Below, piece by piece: positions 24,986 through 32,700 of a DNA stretch of 33,659 nucleotides (positions within the stretch are counted from its first letter, which is position 1; the number at the start of each line of letters is the position of its first letter). The stretch lies in contig JBHYFN010000039.1 in NCBI GenBank assembly GCA_051859505.1, forward strand, positions 1 to 33,659, written 5' to 3'. Under the pieces are notes generated by a model that did no database searches, was not told where the DNA came from, and worked only from the letters and a program-made list of their open reading frames with translations. Source of the stretch: JAFIEN01 sp051859505. Its GTDB lineage: Bacteria; Pseudomonadota; Alphaproteobacteria; Rhodobacterales; Rhodobacteraceae. The translations under genes and the position numbers were made by a program.

Positions 24986-25018
24986 GACAGATGTGTCGGT
25001 TTCATCGACACATCTGTC
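24986..25018. promoter_or_regulatory. Perfect 13-bp inverted repeat, probable operator
   Basis: GACAGATGTGTCG (24986-24998) and CGACACATCTGTC (25006-25018) are exact reverse complements around a 7-nt spacer GTTTCAT. Each arm is itself nearly symmetrical (GACA…TGTC). It stands in the 166-nt gap between the divergent ABC ATPase and demethylase genes, directly upstream of a candidate + strand promoter; its centre would be about 60 nt before the start of transcription, a usual activator position. No T-tract follows, so a terminator is unlikely. Confidence 0.6.
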
Positions 25019-25026
25019 GAATGAGG

Positions 25027-25056
25027 GTGACGCGGGCCACATCCGCGCGCTAGACT
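25027..25056 (+). promoter_or_regulatory. Candidate promoter of the demethylase-like gene
   Basis: GTGACG (25027-25032) and TAGACT (25051-25056) are separated by 18 nt and match the sigma-70 consensus at four positions each. Transcription would start near 25063, about 26 nt before the ATG. Confidence 0.4.
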
Positions 25057-25088
25057 GGCTGCGTCCACCCCGCGAAAGGCCAGGCACG

Positions 25089-27128
25089 ATGTCGAACGAT
25101 CCGCTTCTCCAGCCCTATCAACTGGCGCATCTGACGCTGAAGAACCGGATCATGACCACCAGCCATGAGCCGGCCTATCCCGAGGACGGGATGCCCAAGG
25201 ACCGGTACCGGGCCTATCACGTCGAACGCGCCAGGGGCGGCATCGCGCTGACCATGACGGCCGGGTCGGCGGCTGTGTCCCGCACCTCGCCCCCCGCGTT
25301 CAACAACGTGCTGGCCTGGAAGGACGAGGTGGTGGGCTGGATGCGGAAGCTGGCCGACGAATGTCACGACCACGGCTGCGCGGTGATGATCCAGCTGACC
25401 CATCTGGGCCGCCGCACCCATTGGGCCAAGGCCGACTGGCTGCCCGTCGTGGCCCCCGGCCCCGACCGCGAACCCGCCCACCGCGCCTTTCCCAAGGTGA
25501 TCGAGGAGTGGGAGATCGAGCGGATCATCAAGGATTACGCCGATGCCGCCGAGCGGATGAAGGAGGCCGGCCTCGATGGCATCGAATTCGAATGCTACGG
25601 CCATCTGATGGACCAGTTCATGTCGCCCCTGACCAACCGGCTGGGCGACCCCTGGGGCGGATCTTTCGACAACCGCATCCGTTTCGCCATGGAGGTGCTG
25701 ACCGCCTGCCGCGAACGGGTGGGACCGGGCTTCCTGATGGGCGTGCGTTATACGGCGGACGAGGCGCAGAAGGGCGGCATCACCGAGGATGAAGGGATCG
25801 AGATCGCGCGGCGGTTCAAGGCCTCGGGCCTGGTCGATTTCGTCAACATCATCCGGGGCCGCGTCCATACCGACACGGCGATGACCGATGTGATCCCGCT
25901 GCAGGGGATGCCCTCGGCCCCGCATCTGGATTTCGCGGGCCGCATCCGGGCCGAGGTCGGCCTGCCCACCTTCCACGCCGCCCGCATTCCCGATGTGGCA
26001 ACCGCGCGCCATGCCGTCGCCTCGGGCAAGCTCGACATGGTGGGGATGACGCGGGCGCATATGGCCGACCCCCATATCGTGAAGAAAATCATGGAGGGGC
26101 GCGAACATGACATTCGTCCCTGCGTGGGCGCGACCTACTGCCTTGACCGGATCTATCAGGCGGGCGAGGCGCTGTGCATCCACAACCCGGCCACCGGGCG
26201 CGAGCTGTCGATGCCGCAGGTGATCGCCCCCGCGCCCGCGCAACGGCGCGTGGTGATCGTCGGCGCAGGCCCCGCGGGGCTCGAGGCGGCGCGGGTCTCG
26301 GCCGAGCGCGGGCATCATGTGACCGTGTTCGAGGCGGCCGACGCCCCCGGCGGGCAGGTGCGGCTGACCGCCCGCAACCCGCGCCGGCGCGAGATGATGG
26401 GGATCATCGACTGGCGCATGGCGCAATGCGCCGCCCGCGACGTGGAGTTCCGCTTCAACACCTGGGCCGAAGCCGGGGACGTGCTGGCCGAGAAACCCGA
26501 CGTCGCCATCATCGCCACCGGCGGCCTGCCCACGACGGAGGTTCTGGAGGAAGGCAACGACCTTGTCGTCAGCGCCTGGGATATCGTCTCGGGCGATGTG
26601 AAGCCGGGCACCCGCGTCCTCGTCTTCGACGATGGCGGCGATCACCCCGCGCTGCAGGCCGCCGAAGTGGTGGCCGAAGCCGGCGGCCATGTCGAGGTGA
26701 TGACCCCCGACCGCACCTTCGCCCCCGATATCATGAGCATGAACCTCTCGCCCTACATGCGCGCGCTGCAAAAGCATGACGTGCGCTTCACCGTCACCTA
26801 CCGGCTGATGGCCGCGCGGCGTGACGGCAACATGCTGACCGCCGTGATCGGCACGGATTACTCGGCCCACCGCGAGGAACGCCAGTTCGACCAGATCGTC
26901 GTCAACCACGGCACCCAGCCGCTGGACGAGATCTATTTCGCCCTGAAGCCCCACTCCGCCAACAAGGGCGTGGTGGATTACGACGCCCTGATCGACGGCC
27001 GCCCGCAGCCGGAGACGCAACCCCACACGGGCGACGGGTTCCGCCTGTTCCGCATCGGCGATGCGGTGTCCGCCCGCAACACCCATGCCGCGATCTATGA
27101 CGCGCTGCGGCTGATGAAGGATATCTGA
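25089..27128 (+). CDS. Two-domain NADH:flavin oxidoreductase, DgcA / N-methylproline demethylase-like
   Basis: A 679-residue flavoenzyme of the trimethylamine-dehydrogenase/2,4-dienoyl-CoA-reductase type. The N-terminal half is an FMN TIM barrel (LTLKNRIMTTSHEPAYPEDG; IQLTHLGRRTHWAKADW; HLMDQFMSPLTNRLGDPWGG; MVGMTRAHMADPHIVKKI). From residue about 385 comes the FAD/NAD domain, with VVIVGAGPAGLEAARVSAERGH and a second nucleotide motif region, ending FRIGDAVSARNTHAAIYDALRL. The whole resembles Pseudomonas DgcA (dimethylglycine catabolism) and N-methylproline (stachydrine-pathway) demethylases much more than dienoyl-CoA reductases, so an oxidative N-demethylation of a methylated amino acid is the likely role. 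The 4Fe-4S loop reads CVGATYC…C: the second Cys of the CxxC pair in trimethylamine dehydrogenase is Ala here, as I also recall for DgcA. The ATG at 25089 matches the family start. No one-carbon or betaine genes are adjacent. Confidence 0.88.
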   Translation: MSNDPLLQPYQLAHLTLKNRIMTTSHEPAYPEDGMPKDRYRAYHVERARGGIALTMTAGSAAVSRTSPPAFNNVLAWKDEVVGWMRKLADECHDHGCAVMIQLTHLGRRTHWAKADWLPVVAPGPDREPAHRAFPKVIEEWEIERIIKDYADAAERMKEAGLDGIEFECYGHLMDQFMSPLTNRLGDPWGGSFDNRIRFAMEVLTACRERVGPGFLMGVRYTADEAQKGGITEDEGIEIARRFKASGLVDFVNIIRGRVHTDTAMTDVIPLQGMPSAPHLDFAGRIRAEVGLPTFHAARIPDVATARHAVASGKLDMVGMTRAHMADPHIVKKIMEGREHDIRPCVGATYCLDRIYQAGEALCIHNPATGRELSMPQVIAPAPAQRRVVIVGAGPAGLEAARVSAERGHHVTVFEAADAPGGQVRLTARNPRRREMMGIIDWRMAQCAARDVEFRFNTWAEAGDVLAEKPDVAIIATGGLPTTEVLEEGNDLVVSAWDIVSGDVKPGTRVLVFDDGGDHPALQAAEVVAEAGGHVEVMTPDRTFAPDIMSMNLSPYMRALQKHDVRFTVTYRLMAARRDGNMLTAVIGTDYSAHREERQFDQIVVNHGTQPLDEIYFALKPHSANKGVVDYDALIDGRPQPETQPHTGDGFRLFRIGDAVSARNTHAAIYDALRLMKDI

Positions 27129-27165
27129 CGGGTCGCCCCCGCCCCGCCGCCTGCCGCATTCCGGC

Positions 27166-27195
27166 TTGACGGCCATGACCGTCAGGGCGCACATA
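27166..27195 (+). promoter_or_regulatory. Candidate promoter of the riboswitch-hupE-cobN unit, with overlapping inverted repeat
   Basis: TTGACG (27166-27171) is a near-consensus -35; the -10 is weak (CACATA at 27190-27195, spacer 18). The riboswitch begins just downstream at about 27201, which fits. The -35 overlaps an inverted repeat, TGACGG (27167-27172) and CCGTCA (27179-27184), which could be a repressor site or the end of the upstream transcript. Confidence 0.4.
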
Positions 27196-27200
27196 CATCC

Positions 27201-27406
27201 GTGCATGGTTCCCCCGCCAAGACGCAAAGCTGTCTGGGGGATCAAAAGGGAATGCGGTGCGCGCCGATCCTCTGGCAGGAGGCGCAAGACCGCAGCCGCC
27301 CCCGCGACTGTGAGCGGAGAGCGGGCGTCACCTGCGCCACTGGGGCACCCCCCGGGAAGGCCGACGCCTTAGCCTTGACCCGCAAGCCAGGAGACCTGCC
27401 ATGCAC
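27201..27406 (+). promoter_or_regulatory. Adenosylcobalamin riboswitch
   Basis: The 404-nt gap before hupE holds a full cobalamin riboswitch. The closing stem P1 is visible as GTGCATGG (27201-27208) pairing with CCATGCAC (27399-27406). Inside are the conserved blocks in order: GGTTCCC, AAAAGGGAATGCGGTG, GCAGCCGCCCCCGCGACTGT followed by GAGCGG, CCACTGGG, CCCGGGAAGG and the B12 box AGCCAGGAGACCTGCC (27385-27400). This class binds adenosyl- or other cobalamins and lowers expression of the genes downstream when B12 is plentiful. It controls a cobalt uptake and cobalamin synthesis unit here, as expected. Confidence 0.95.
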
Positions 27407-27466
27407 GGGCGCCGCATCCTGCGGGGTCCGGCCTGAAACTGCGGACGGGGTGTTCCGTAGAGGTAA

Positions 27467-27484
27467 GCCGCCGGGACAGGCGGC
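27467..27484 (+). terminator. GC hairpin downstream of the riboswitch
   Basis: GCCGCC (27467-27472) and GGCGGC (27479-27484) form a 6-bp stem with loop GGGACA, about 60 nt after the riboswitch and 50 nt before hupE. CCCCTCT follows rather than a T-run, so it may be a Rho-assisted terminator or part of an expression platform. Confidence 0.4.
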
Positions 27485-27499
27485 CCCTCTGACGATGCC

Positions 27500-27526
27500 C
27501 CCCTTCATATCGCTGATCCGAAGGGG
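27500..27526 (+). promoter_or_regulatory. Hairpin that masks the hupE ribosome-binding site
   Basis: CCCCTTC (27500-27506) can pair perfectly with GAAGGGG (27520-27526), and the GGGG of the second arm is the ribosome-binding site, 6 nt before the hupE ATG at 27533. A structure of this kind would block initiation and could be the output of the B12 riboswitch or an additional brake. Confidence 0.55.
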
Positions 27527-27532
27527 ACAGAC

Positions 27533-28177
27533 ATGAAACGACTTCTTCTCGCCCTTGGCGCCACGCTGGCCGCCAGCCCGGCCCTTGCCCACCACCCGTT
27601 GGGCGGGCTGCCGATGACCACTTTCGCCGACGGCATCCTGTCGGGCGTGGGCCATCCAATCCTGGGCTTCGACCACCTGTTCTTTGTCGCCGTCATGGGC
27701 GTGGCCGCGCTTTTCACCGCGCAGCGTTATCTCTCGCCGCTGGCCTATATCGGCGCGATGCTGGCGGGTGTTCTCTTGATGTCGGCCGGGTTGGAGCTGC
27801 CGGGGATCGAGCTTGTCATCGTCGCCTCGCTGATCGTGCTTGGCGGGATCGTGCTGTCGGGCCGCGCGCTTGGCCTTGGCACGGCGCTGGCGCTTTTCGC
27901 GGGCTTCGGCCTGTTCCACGGGCTGGCCTTCGGCGAGGCCATTGCAGGGGCCGAGGGCAGTGCCGGGATGGGCGTCCTTCTGGGCTATCTGATCGGCCTT
28001 GGCGTCACGCAATACCTGATCGCACTGGCCGCGGGCTGGTTGGCCGAAAGGTTCCTTGGCGCGACCGAGGCAACCGCCCTCAACGCCCGCCTTGCCGGGG
28101 CGATGGTCGCGGGCGTGGGCATCTTCCTCGCGCTCGAGGTGATCGAGGGGCCGATCGTCGCGCTTCTCGCGGCCTGA
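27533..28177 (+). CDS. HupE/UreJ-family permease, probable cobalt transporter
   Basis: A 214-residue membrane protein with a signal peptide (MKRLLLALGATLAASPALA, then HHPLGG) and about six membrane segments. The family signature is HPILGFDHLFFVAVMG (residues 41-56), with the His and Asp expected to bind the metal, followed by FGLFHGLAFGEA around residue 123-134, a second His-containing motif. HupE/UreJ proteins bring in nickel for hydrogenase or urease, but this one is first behind a cobalamin riboswitch and upstream of cobW and cobN, so cobalt is the likely substrate. Mature N-terminal histidines would face the periplasm and may collect the metal. The ATG at 27533 is preceded by AAGGGG, which is sequestered in a hairpin. 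Confidence 0.9.
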   Translation: MKRLLLALGATLAASPALAHHPLGGLPMTTFADGILSGVGHPILGFDHLFFVAVMGVAALFTAQRYLSPLAYIGAMLAGVLLMSAGLELPGIELVIVASLIVLGGIVLSGRALGLGTALALFAGFGLFHGLAFGEAIAGAEGSAGMGVLLGYLIGLGVTQYLIALAAGWLAERFLGATEATALNARLAGAMVAGVGIFLALEVIEGPIVALLAA

Positions 28178-28198
28178 TCGCCGCCTGACCCGCCAACC

Positions 28199-28222
28199 GG
28201 GCGGCCCCTGACCGGGCCGCCC
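28199..28222 (+). terminator. Strong GC stem-loop between hupE-like gene and cobW
   Basis: GGGCGGCCC (28199-28207) and GGGCCGCCC (28214-28222) are a perfect 9-bp inverted repeat with loop CTGACC in the 74-nt gap. TCTGC follows instead of a T-run. It could attenuate read-through into cobW, be a processing site that separates the messages, or protect the hupE 3' end. Confidence 0.5.
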
Positions 28223-28251
28223 TCTGCAATTGCACCCCACAGGTTCCGCCC

Positions 28252-29337
28252 ATGCAAAAGACCCCCGCCACCGTCGTCACCGGCTTTCTGGGTGCCGGAA
28301 AGACCACGCTGATCCGCCACATGCTTGAGAATGCCAACGGCAAGCGGATCGCCCTCATCATCAACGAATTCGGCGATCTTGGCGTGGATGGCGAGATCCT
28401 GCGCGGCTGCGGGATCGAGGCCTGCCGGGACGAGGACATCGTGGAACTGTCGAACGGCTGCATCTGCTGCACCGTCGCCGACGACTTCATCCCGACGATG
28501 GAGAAACTCCTGAACCGCCCCGACCGCCCCGATCACATCGTGATCGAAACCAGCGGCCTTGCCCTGCCGCAGCCTCTTGTCCGCGCCTTCAACTGGCCCG
28601 GCATCTCGACCAAGGTGACGGTCGATGGCGTCGTCACCGTGGTGGATGGCAAGGCCGTGACCGAGGGCCGCTTCGCCCATGACGTGGCCGCCGTCGATGC
28701 CCAGCGGGTGGCCGACGAGAACCTCGACCACGAAACGCCCCTGTCGGAACTTTTCGAGGACCAGATCGCCTGCGCCGACATGATCGTCGTCAACAAGTCC
28801 GACCTTCTGTCCGAGGCCGAGGCCGAGGCGCTGGTGGCCCAACTGGGGGCCGAGGCGCGGGCAGGCGTGCAGGTGCTGCGCGCGTCGATGGGGGCGCTGC
28901 CCGTCTCGGTCCTGCTGGGGCAGGGCGTGGGGGCCGAGGGTGATATGGAGGCGCGGGCCGAGGTGCATCACCACCACCATCATGACGACGAGGATGACGA
29001 CCACCACGACGATGATCATGATCATGATGACGGGCACCACCACGACCACGGCCATGACGAATTCGAAAGCTTCGTCGTGACGCTGGGCGAAGTCGCCGAT
29101 TCCGCAGCCTTTGCCGCCCGGCTGGCCCAGGTGATTGCCGATCACGATATCCTGCGCCTCAAGGGCTTTGCCGCCATCGCGGGCAAGCCGATGCGCCTGA
29201 CGGTGCAGGCCGTGGGGCCGCGCGTGGACAGCTATTTCGACCGCCCCTTCGGCGCGGATAGGCGCGAAACCCGGCTGGTCGTCATCGGTCAGGCGGGGCT
29301 GGATCGGGCGGCGATCGAAGGGGCGCTCGCGGCATGA
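28252..29337 (+). CDS. cobW: CobW, GTP-dependent metallochaperone of cobalamin synthesis
   Basis: A 361-residue P-loop GTPase of the COG0523/CobW group. GFLGAGKTT (11-19) is the Walker A motif, VELSNGCICCTV carries the metal-binding GCICC motif (Cys70, 72, 73), ETSGLALP is the Walker-B-adjacent segment, and VVNKSD (179-184) gives base specificity. Residues 239-269 are a remarkable His/Asp-rich loop (HHHHHHDDEDDDHHDDDHDH and more), a likely metal buffer, followed by the CobW C-terminal domain. CobW proteins supply cobalt to the CobNST cobaltochelatase, which fits the neighbour cobN. The GNAT gene starts within its stop codon (ATGA). Poly-His coding repeats may vary between strains. Confidence 0.95.
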   Translation: MQKTPATVVTGFLGAGKTTLIRHMLENANGKRIALIINEFGDLGVDGEILRGCGIEACRDEDIVELSNGCICCTVADDFIPTMEKLLNRPDRPDHIVIETSGLALPQPLVRAFNWPGISTKVTVDGVVTVVDGKAVTEGRFAHDVAAVDAQRVADENLDHETPLSELFEDQIACADMIVVNKSDLLSEAEAEALVAQLGAEARAGVQVLRASMGALPVSVLLGQGVGAEGDMEARAEVHHHHHHDDEDDDHHDDDHDHDDGHHHDHGHDEFESFVVTLGEVADSAAFAARLAQVIADHDILRLKGFAAIAGKPMRLTVQAVGPRVDSYFDRPFGADRRETRLVVIGQAGLDRAAIEGALAA

Positions 29338-29795
29338 TCACCGTCCGCCCCGGGCATCCCAAGTCGCCCGAAGGCACCGCCCTTCTGACCGCCAGCCAGA
29401 CCTATCTTGCCTCGCTCTATCCGCCAGAGGACAACCACTTCCTGTCCATCGACGCGCTTTGCGCCCCCCATATCCGCTTTTTCATCGCCGAAACCGCCAC
29501 CACCCCGCTCGGCTGCGCGGCACTTGCGGTGATGCAGGACTATGGCGAGGTGAAAAGCATGTTCGTCGCGCCTCAAGCGCGCGGCACCGGCACCGGGGCC
29601 GCCCTGATGCAGAGGCTTGAGGAGGAAGGCCGCGCCCTTGGCCTGACATGGCTGCGGCTGGAAACCGGCGACGACCTGTTCCCGGCCCATCGCCTTTATC
29701 GCCGCCATGGGTTCACCGACTGCGGCCCCTTCGGCGACTACCGCGAAGGCCCGCATTCCGTCTTCATGGAAAAGCGCCTCACCCCATGCACCTGA
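29334..29795 (+). CDS. GNAT-family N-acetyltransferase in the B12 operon
   Basis: A 153-residue cytoplasmic acyl-CoA-dependent transferase. The acetyl-CoA pyrophosphate loop is QARGTGTG (81-88) after VKSMFVAP, and the C-terminal motif is RLYRRHGFTDCGPFGDY; it resembles PhnO/YjgM-like GNATs in length. The acceptor is unknown. Its start overlaps the cobW stop (ATGA), and its end overlaps the cobN start by 10 nt, so three genes form one translationally coupled block under the B12 riboswitch. A function in cobalamin synthesis, such as altering an amine of a precursor, or in protecting the pathway, is possible but only inferred from position. Confidence 0.9.
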   Translation: MITVRPGHPKSPEGTALLTASQTYLASLYPPEDNHFLSIDALCAPHIRFFIAETATTPLGCAALAVMQDYGEVKSMFVAPQARGTGTGAALMQRLEEEGRALGLTWLRLETGDDLFPAHRLYRRHGFTDCGPFGDYREGPHSVFMEKRLTPCT

Positions 29796-32700
29796 TCGCC
29801 GCCACCCCCGGCGCGGTCGAGGACGGCGCCCAGCCGGTGGACCTGCGCCAGACGCCCGCCGATCTGGTGATCCTCTCGGCCGCTGACAGCGACCTGGCAC
29901 TCCTGTCCGACGCGCGCGCAGCGATGGAGGCGCCCCCGAGCTTGCGCCTCGCATCCCTCGCCCATCTGGCCCATCCCCTCTCGGTCGACCTGCATCTGGA
30001 TCAATGCGCCACAGGCTCGCGCCTTGTCATCGCGCGCATCCTCGGCGGCACGGGCTATTGGCGCTATGGTCTCACGCAATATTCCGCACGTCTGGCCGAG
30101 GCCGGCGTGCCTTTCGTCGCCCTGCCCGGCGACGACAAGCCCGATGCCGAGCTGCGCGCCCTCTCGACCGTCAGCGATGCCGATTACGCCGCCCTCTGGG
30201 CCTGTTTCGTCGAAGGCGGGCCGGAGAATGCCATCACCCTCCTGCGCCATGCGCGCGCGATGATCGACGGGGCCGAGCGCCCCGAACCCGCCCGCCCCCT
30301 GCTGCGCGCGGGGCTTTACTGGCCGGGGCAGATGCAACCCGACCTCGCCTCCCTTCGCGGGCAATGGACGGACTGCGCACCCGTCATCCCCATCGTCTTC
30401 TACCGCTCGGTCCTTCAGGGCGGCGGCCTTGACCCGATCAACCGCCTGACCCGGGCACTCTCGCGCAAGGGCCTCAACCCGCTGCCCCTCTTCGTCGCCT
30501 CGCTCAAGGATCCGCTCAGCCGCGCCACGATCCAAGCGATCCTGACCGAGGCCCCGCCCGAGGTGATCCTCAACTGCACCTCTTTCTCGGTCGCAAGCCC
30601 CCATCAGGGCGACGAGGTGCCCGACAACCCGCTTGACCACAACGACGCGCCCGTCCTGCAGGTCATCCTGTCGGGCGGGACAGAGGAAAGCTGGCGCAGC
30701 GGCCTGCGCGGCCTTTCGGCAACCGATATCGCCATGAACGTGGCCCTGCCCGAGGTGGACGGCCGTATCCTGACCCGCGCCATCAGCTTCAAGGGCGAGG
30801 CCCTTTTCGATCCCGCCACCCAGTGCAGCATCGCCACCCATCAGGCCCGCGCCGACCGCGTGGCCTTTGTCGCAGACCTCGCCGCCAACTGGGCCCGCCT
30901 GCGCCGCACCCCAAGGGCCGAGCGCAAGGTGGCCCTGATCCTCGCCAACTACCCCAACAAGGACGGCCGGCTTGCCAATGGCGTGGGCCTCGACACGCCT
31001 GCCGCCACCCTCCATGCGCTGCGCCTTCTGCAGGGCGCGGGCTACGACACCGGCCCCCTTCCCGACAGCCCGCAGGCCCTGATGGACCGCCTCATGTCCG
31101 GCCCGACCAACTGGCTGACCGACCGGGCCGAGCGGCAGGGCGGCGAGGCGCTACCGCTGGATGTGTATAAAAAGCACTTCAATGCGCTGCCGTGGGACGC
31201 CAAGGATCAAATAGGCACAAGATGGGAAAGCCCCGACTCCGATCCCTTCGTCGTGACCGAAGCGCCTGCAGCGGCGGCTTTCAAACTCTCGCTCCACCGG
31301 TTCGGCAATGTCATGATCGGCATCCAGCCGGCGCGCGGCTACAACATCGACCCGACCGAGACCTATCATTCCCCCGACCTTGTCCCGCCGCACAACTACC
31401 TCGCCTTCTACATCTGGCTGCGCCATCACTGGGGGGCCGACGCCATCGTCCACATGGGCAAGCACGGCAATCTTGAATGGCTGCCGGGCAAGGCCATCGC
31501 CCTGTCGGAAACCTGCTGGCCCGAAATCGCCCTCGGGCCTCTGCCGCATGTCTATCCCTTCATCGTCAACGATCCCGGCGAAGGCACCCAGGCCAAGCGC
31601 CGCGCGCAAGGCGTGATCCTCGACCACCTGACCCCGCCGCTGACCCGGGCCGAGACCTATGGCCCGCTCCGCGATCTCGAGGCGCTCGTCGACGAATATT
31701 ATGAGGCCGCCGGGGTCGATCCGCGGCGGATCAGGCATCTGCGGACCGAGATCATCACCCTTTGCGCCGCAACCGGCATGGATCGCGATGTGGGCATGCA
31801 GGGCGCGGATGACGACGCCGATCTGGCCCGGCTCGATGCCTTTCTCTGCGACCTCAAGGAGGCTCAGATCCGCGACGGGCTTCACATCTTTGGCCAGTCT
31901 CCCGAAGGACGCCTTGCCCGCGACCTCGCCATCGCGCTTGTCCGCATTCCACGAGGGGACGGCGACGGGGCGAATGCGTCTTTCCTGCGGGCACTGGCCG
32001 AGGATTTCGGCCTGGGGATCGACCCTCTTTCGGTGGAACCGGGCGGCCGCTGGGCGGGGCCGAAGCCGGAAGTCCTGACCACACTCACCGAGGATGGCTG
32101 GCGCACCAACGGGGATACGGTCGAACGGCTGGAACTCCTCGCGATCGACCTTCTGGAGGGACGGGCCGCCGTACCCGGCCCCCGCACCGAACGCGTGCTT
32201 GATGAGATCCGGAACGTGATCCTGCCGATGATCGCCTCTTGCGGCCCCTCCGAAGGGCAGGCGCTTTTGCGGGCGCTCGACGGCCGCTCGATCCCCCCCG
32301 GCCCTTCGGGCGCGCCGACCCGAGGGCGGCTTGATGTCCTGCCGACGGGGCGAAACTTCTACTCGGTCGATGCCCGCGCCGTGCCGACACCCGCCGCCTG
32401 GAAGCTGGGGTGGGAGTCGGCGGGGCTGCTGGTCGAGGACTATCTGCAACGCAACGGCGATTGGCCGCGGGCCATGCTGCTGACCGCGTGGGGCACCGCC
32501 AACATGCGCACCGGCGGCGACGACATCGCCCAGGCGCTGGCCCTCATGGGCGTCAAACCGACCTGGGACGCCATGTCCCGACGCGTCACGGGGTTCGAAG
32601 TGCTGCCCCTGTCGCTTCTTGGCCGGCCCCGGGTCGATGTGACCCTGCGGATCTCGGGGTTCTTCCGGGATGCCTTCCCGCAGCTCATTGCCCTCGTCGA

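Noticed and set aside
24923..25087. Earlier ATG starts for the ABC ATPase
   Set aside because: They would translate the intergenic palindrome and promoter region; GTG at 24922 has a strong ribosome site and fits the family.
25050..27287. Long open frame of about 745 codons on the - strand
   Set aside because: Antisense to the demethylase-like gene; composition is His/Gly/Arg-rich and featureless.
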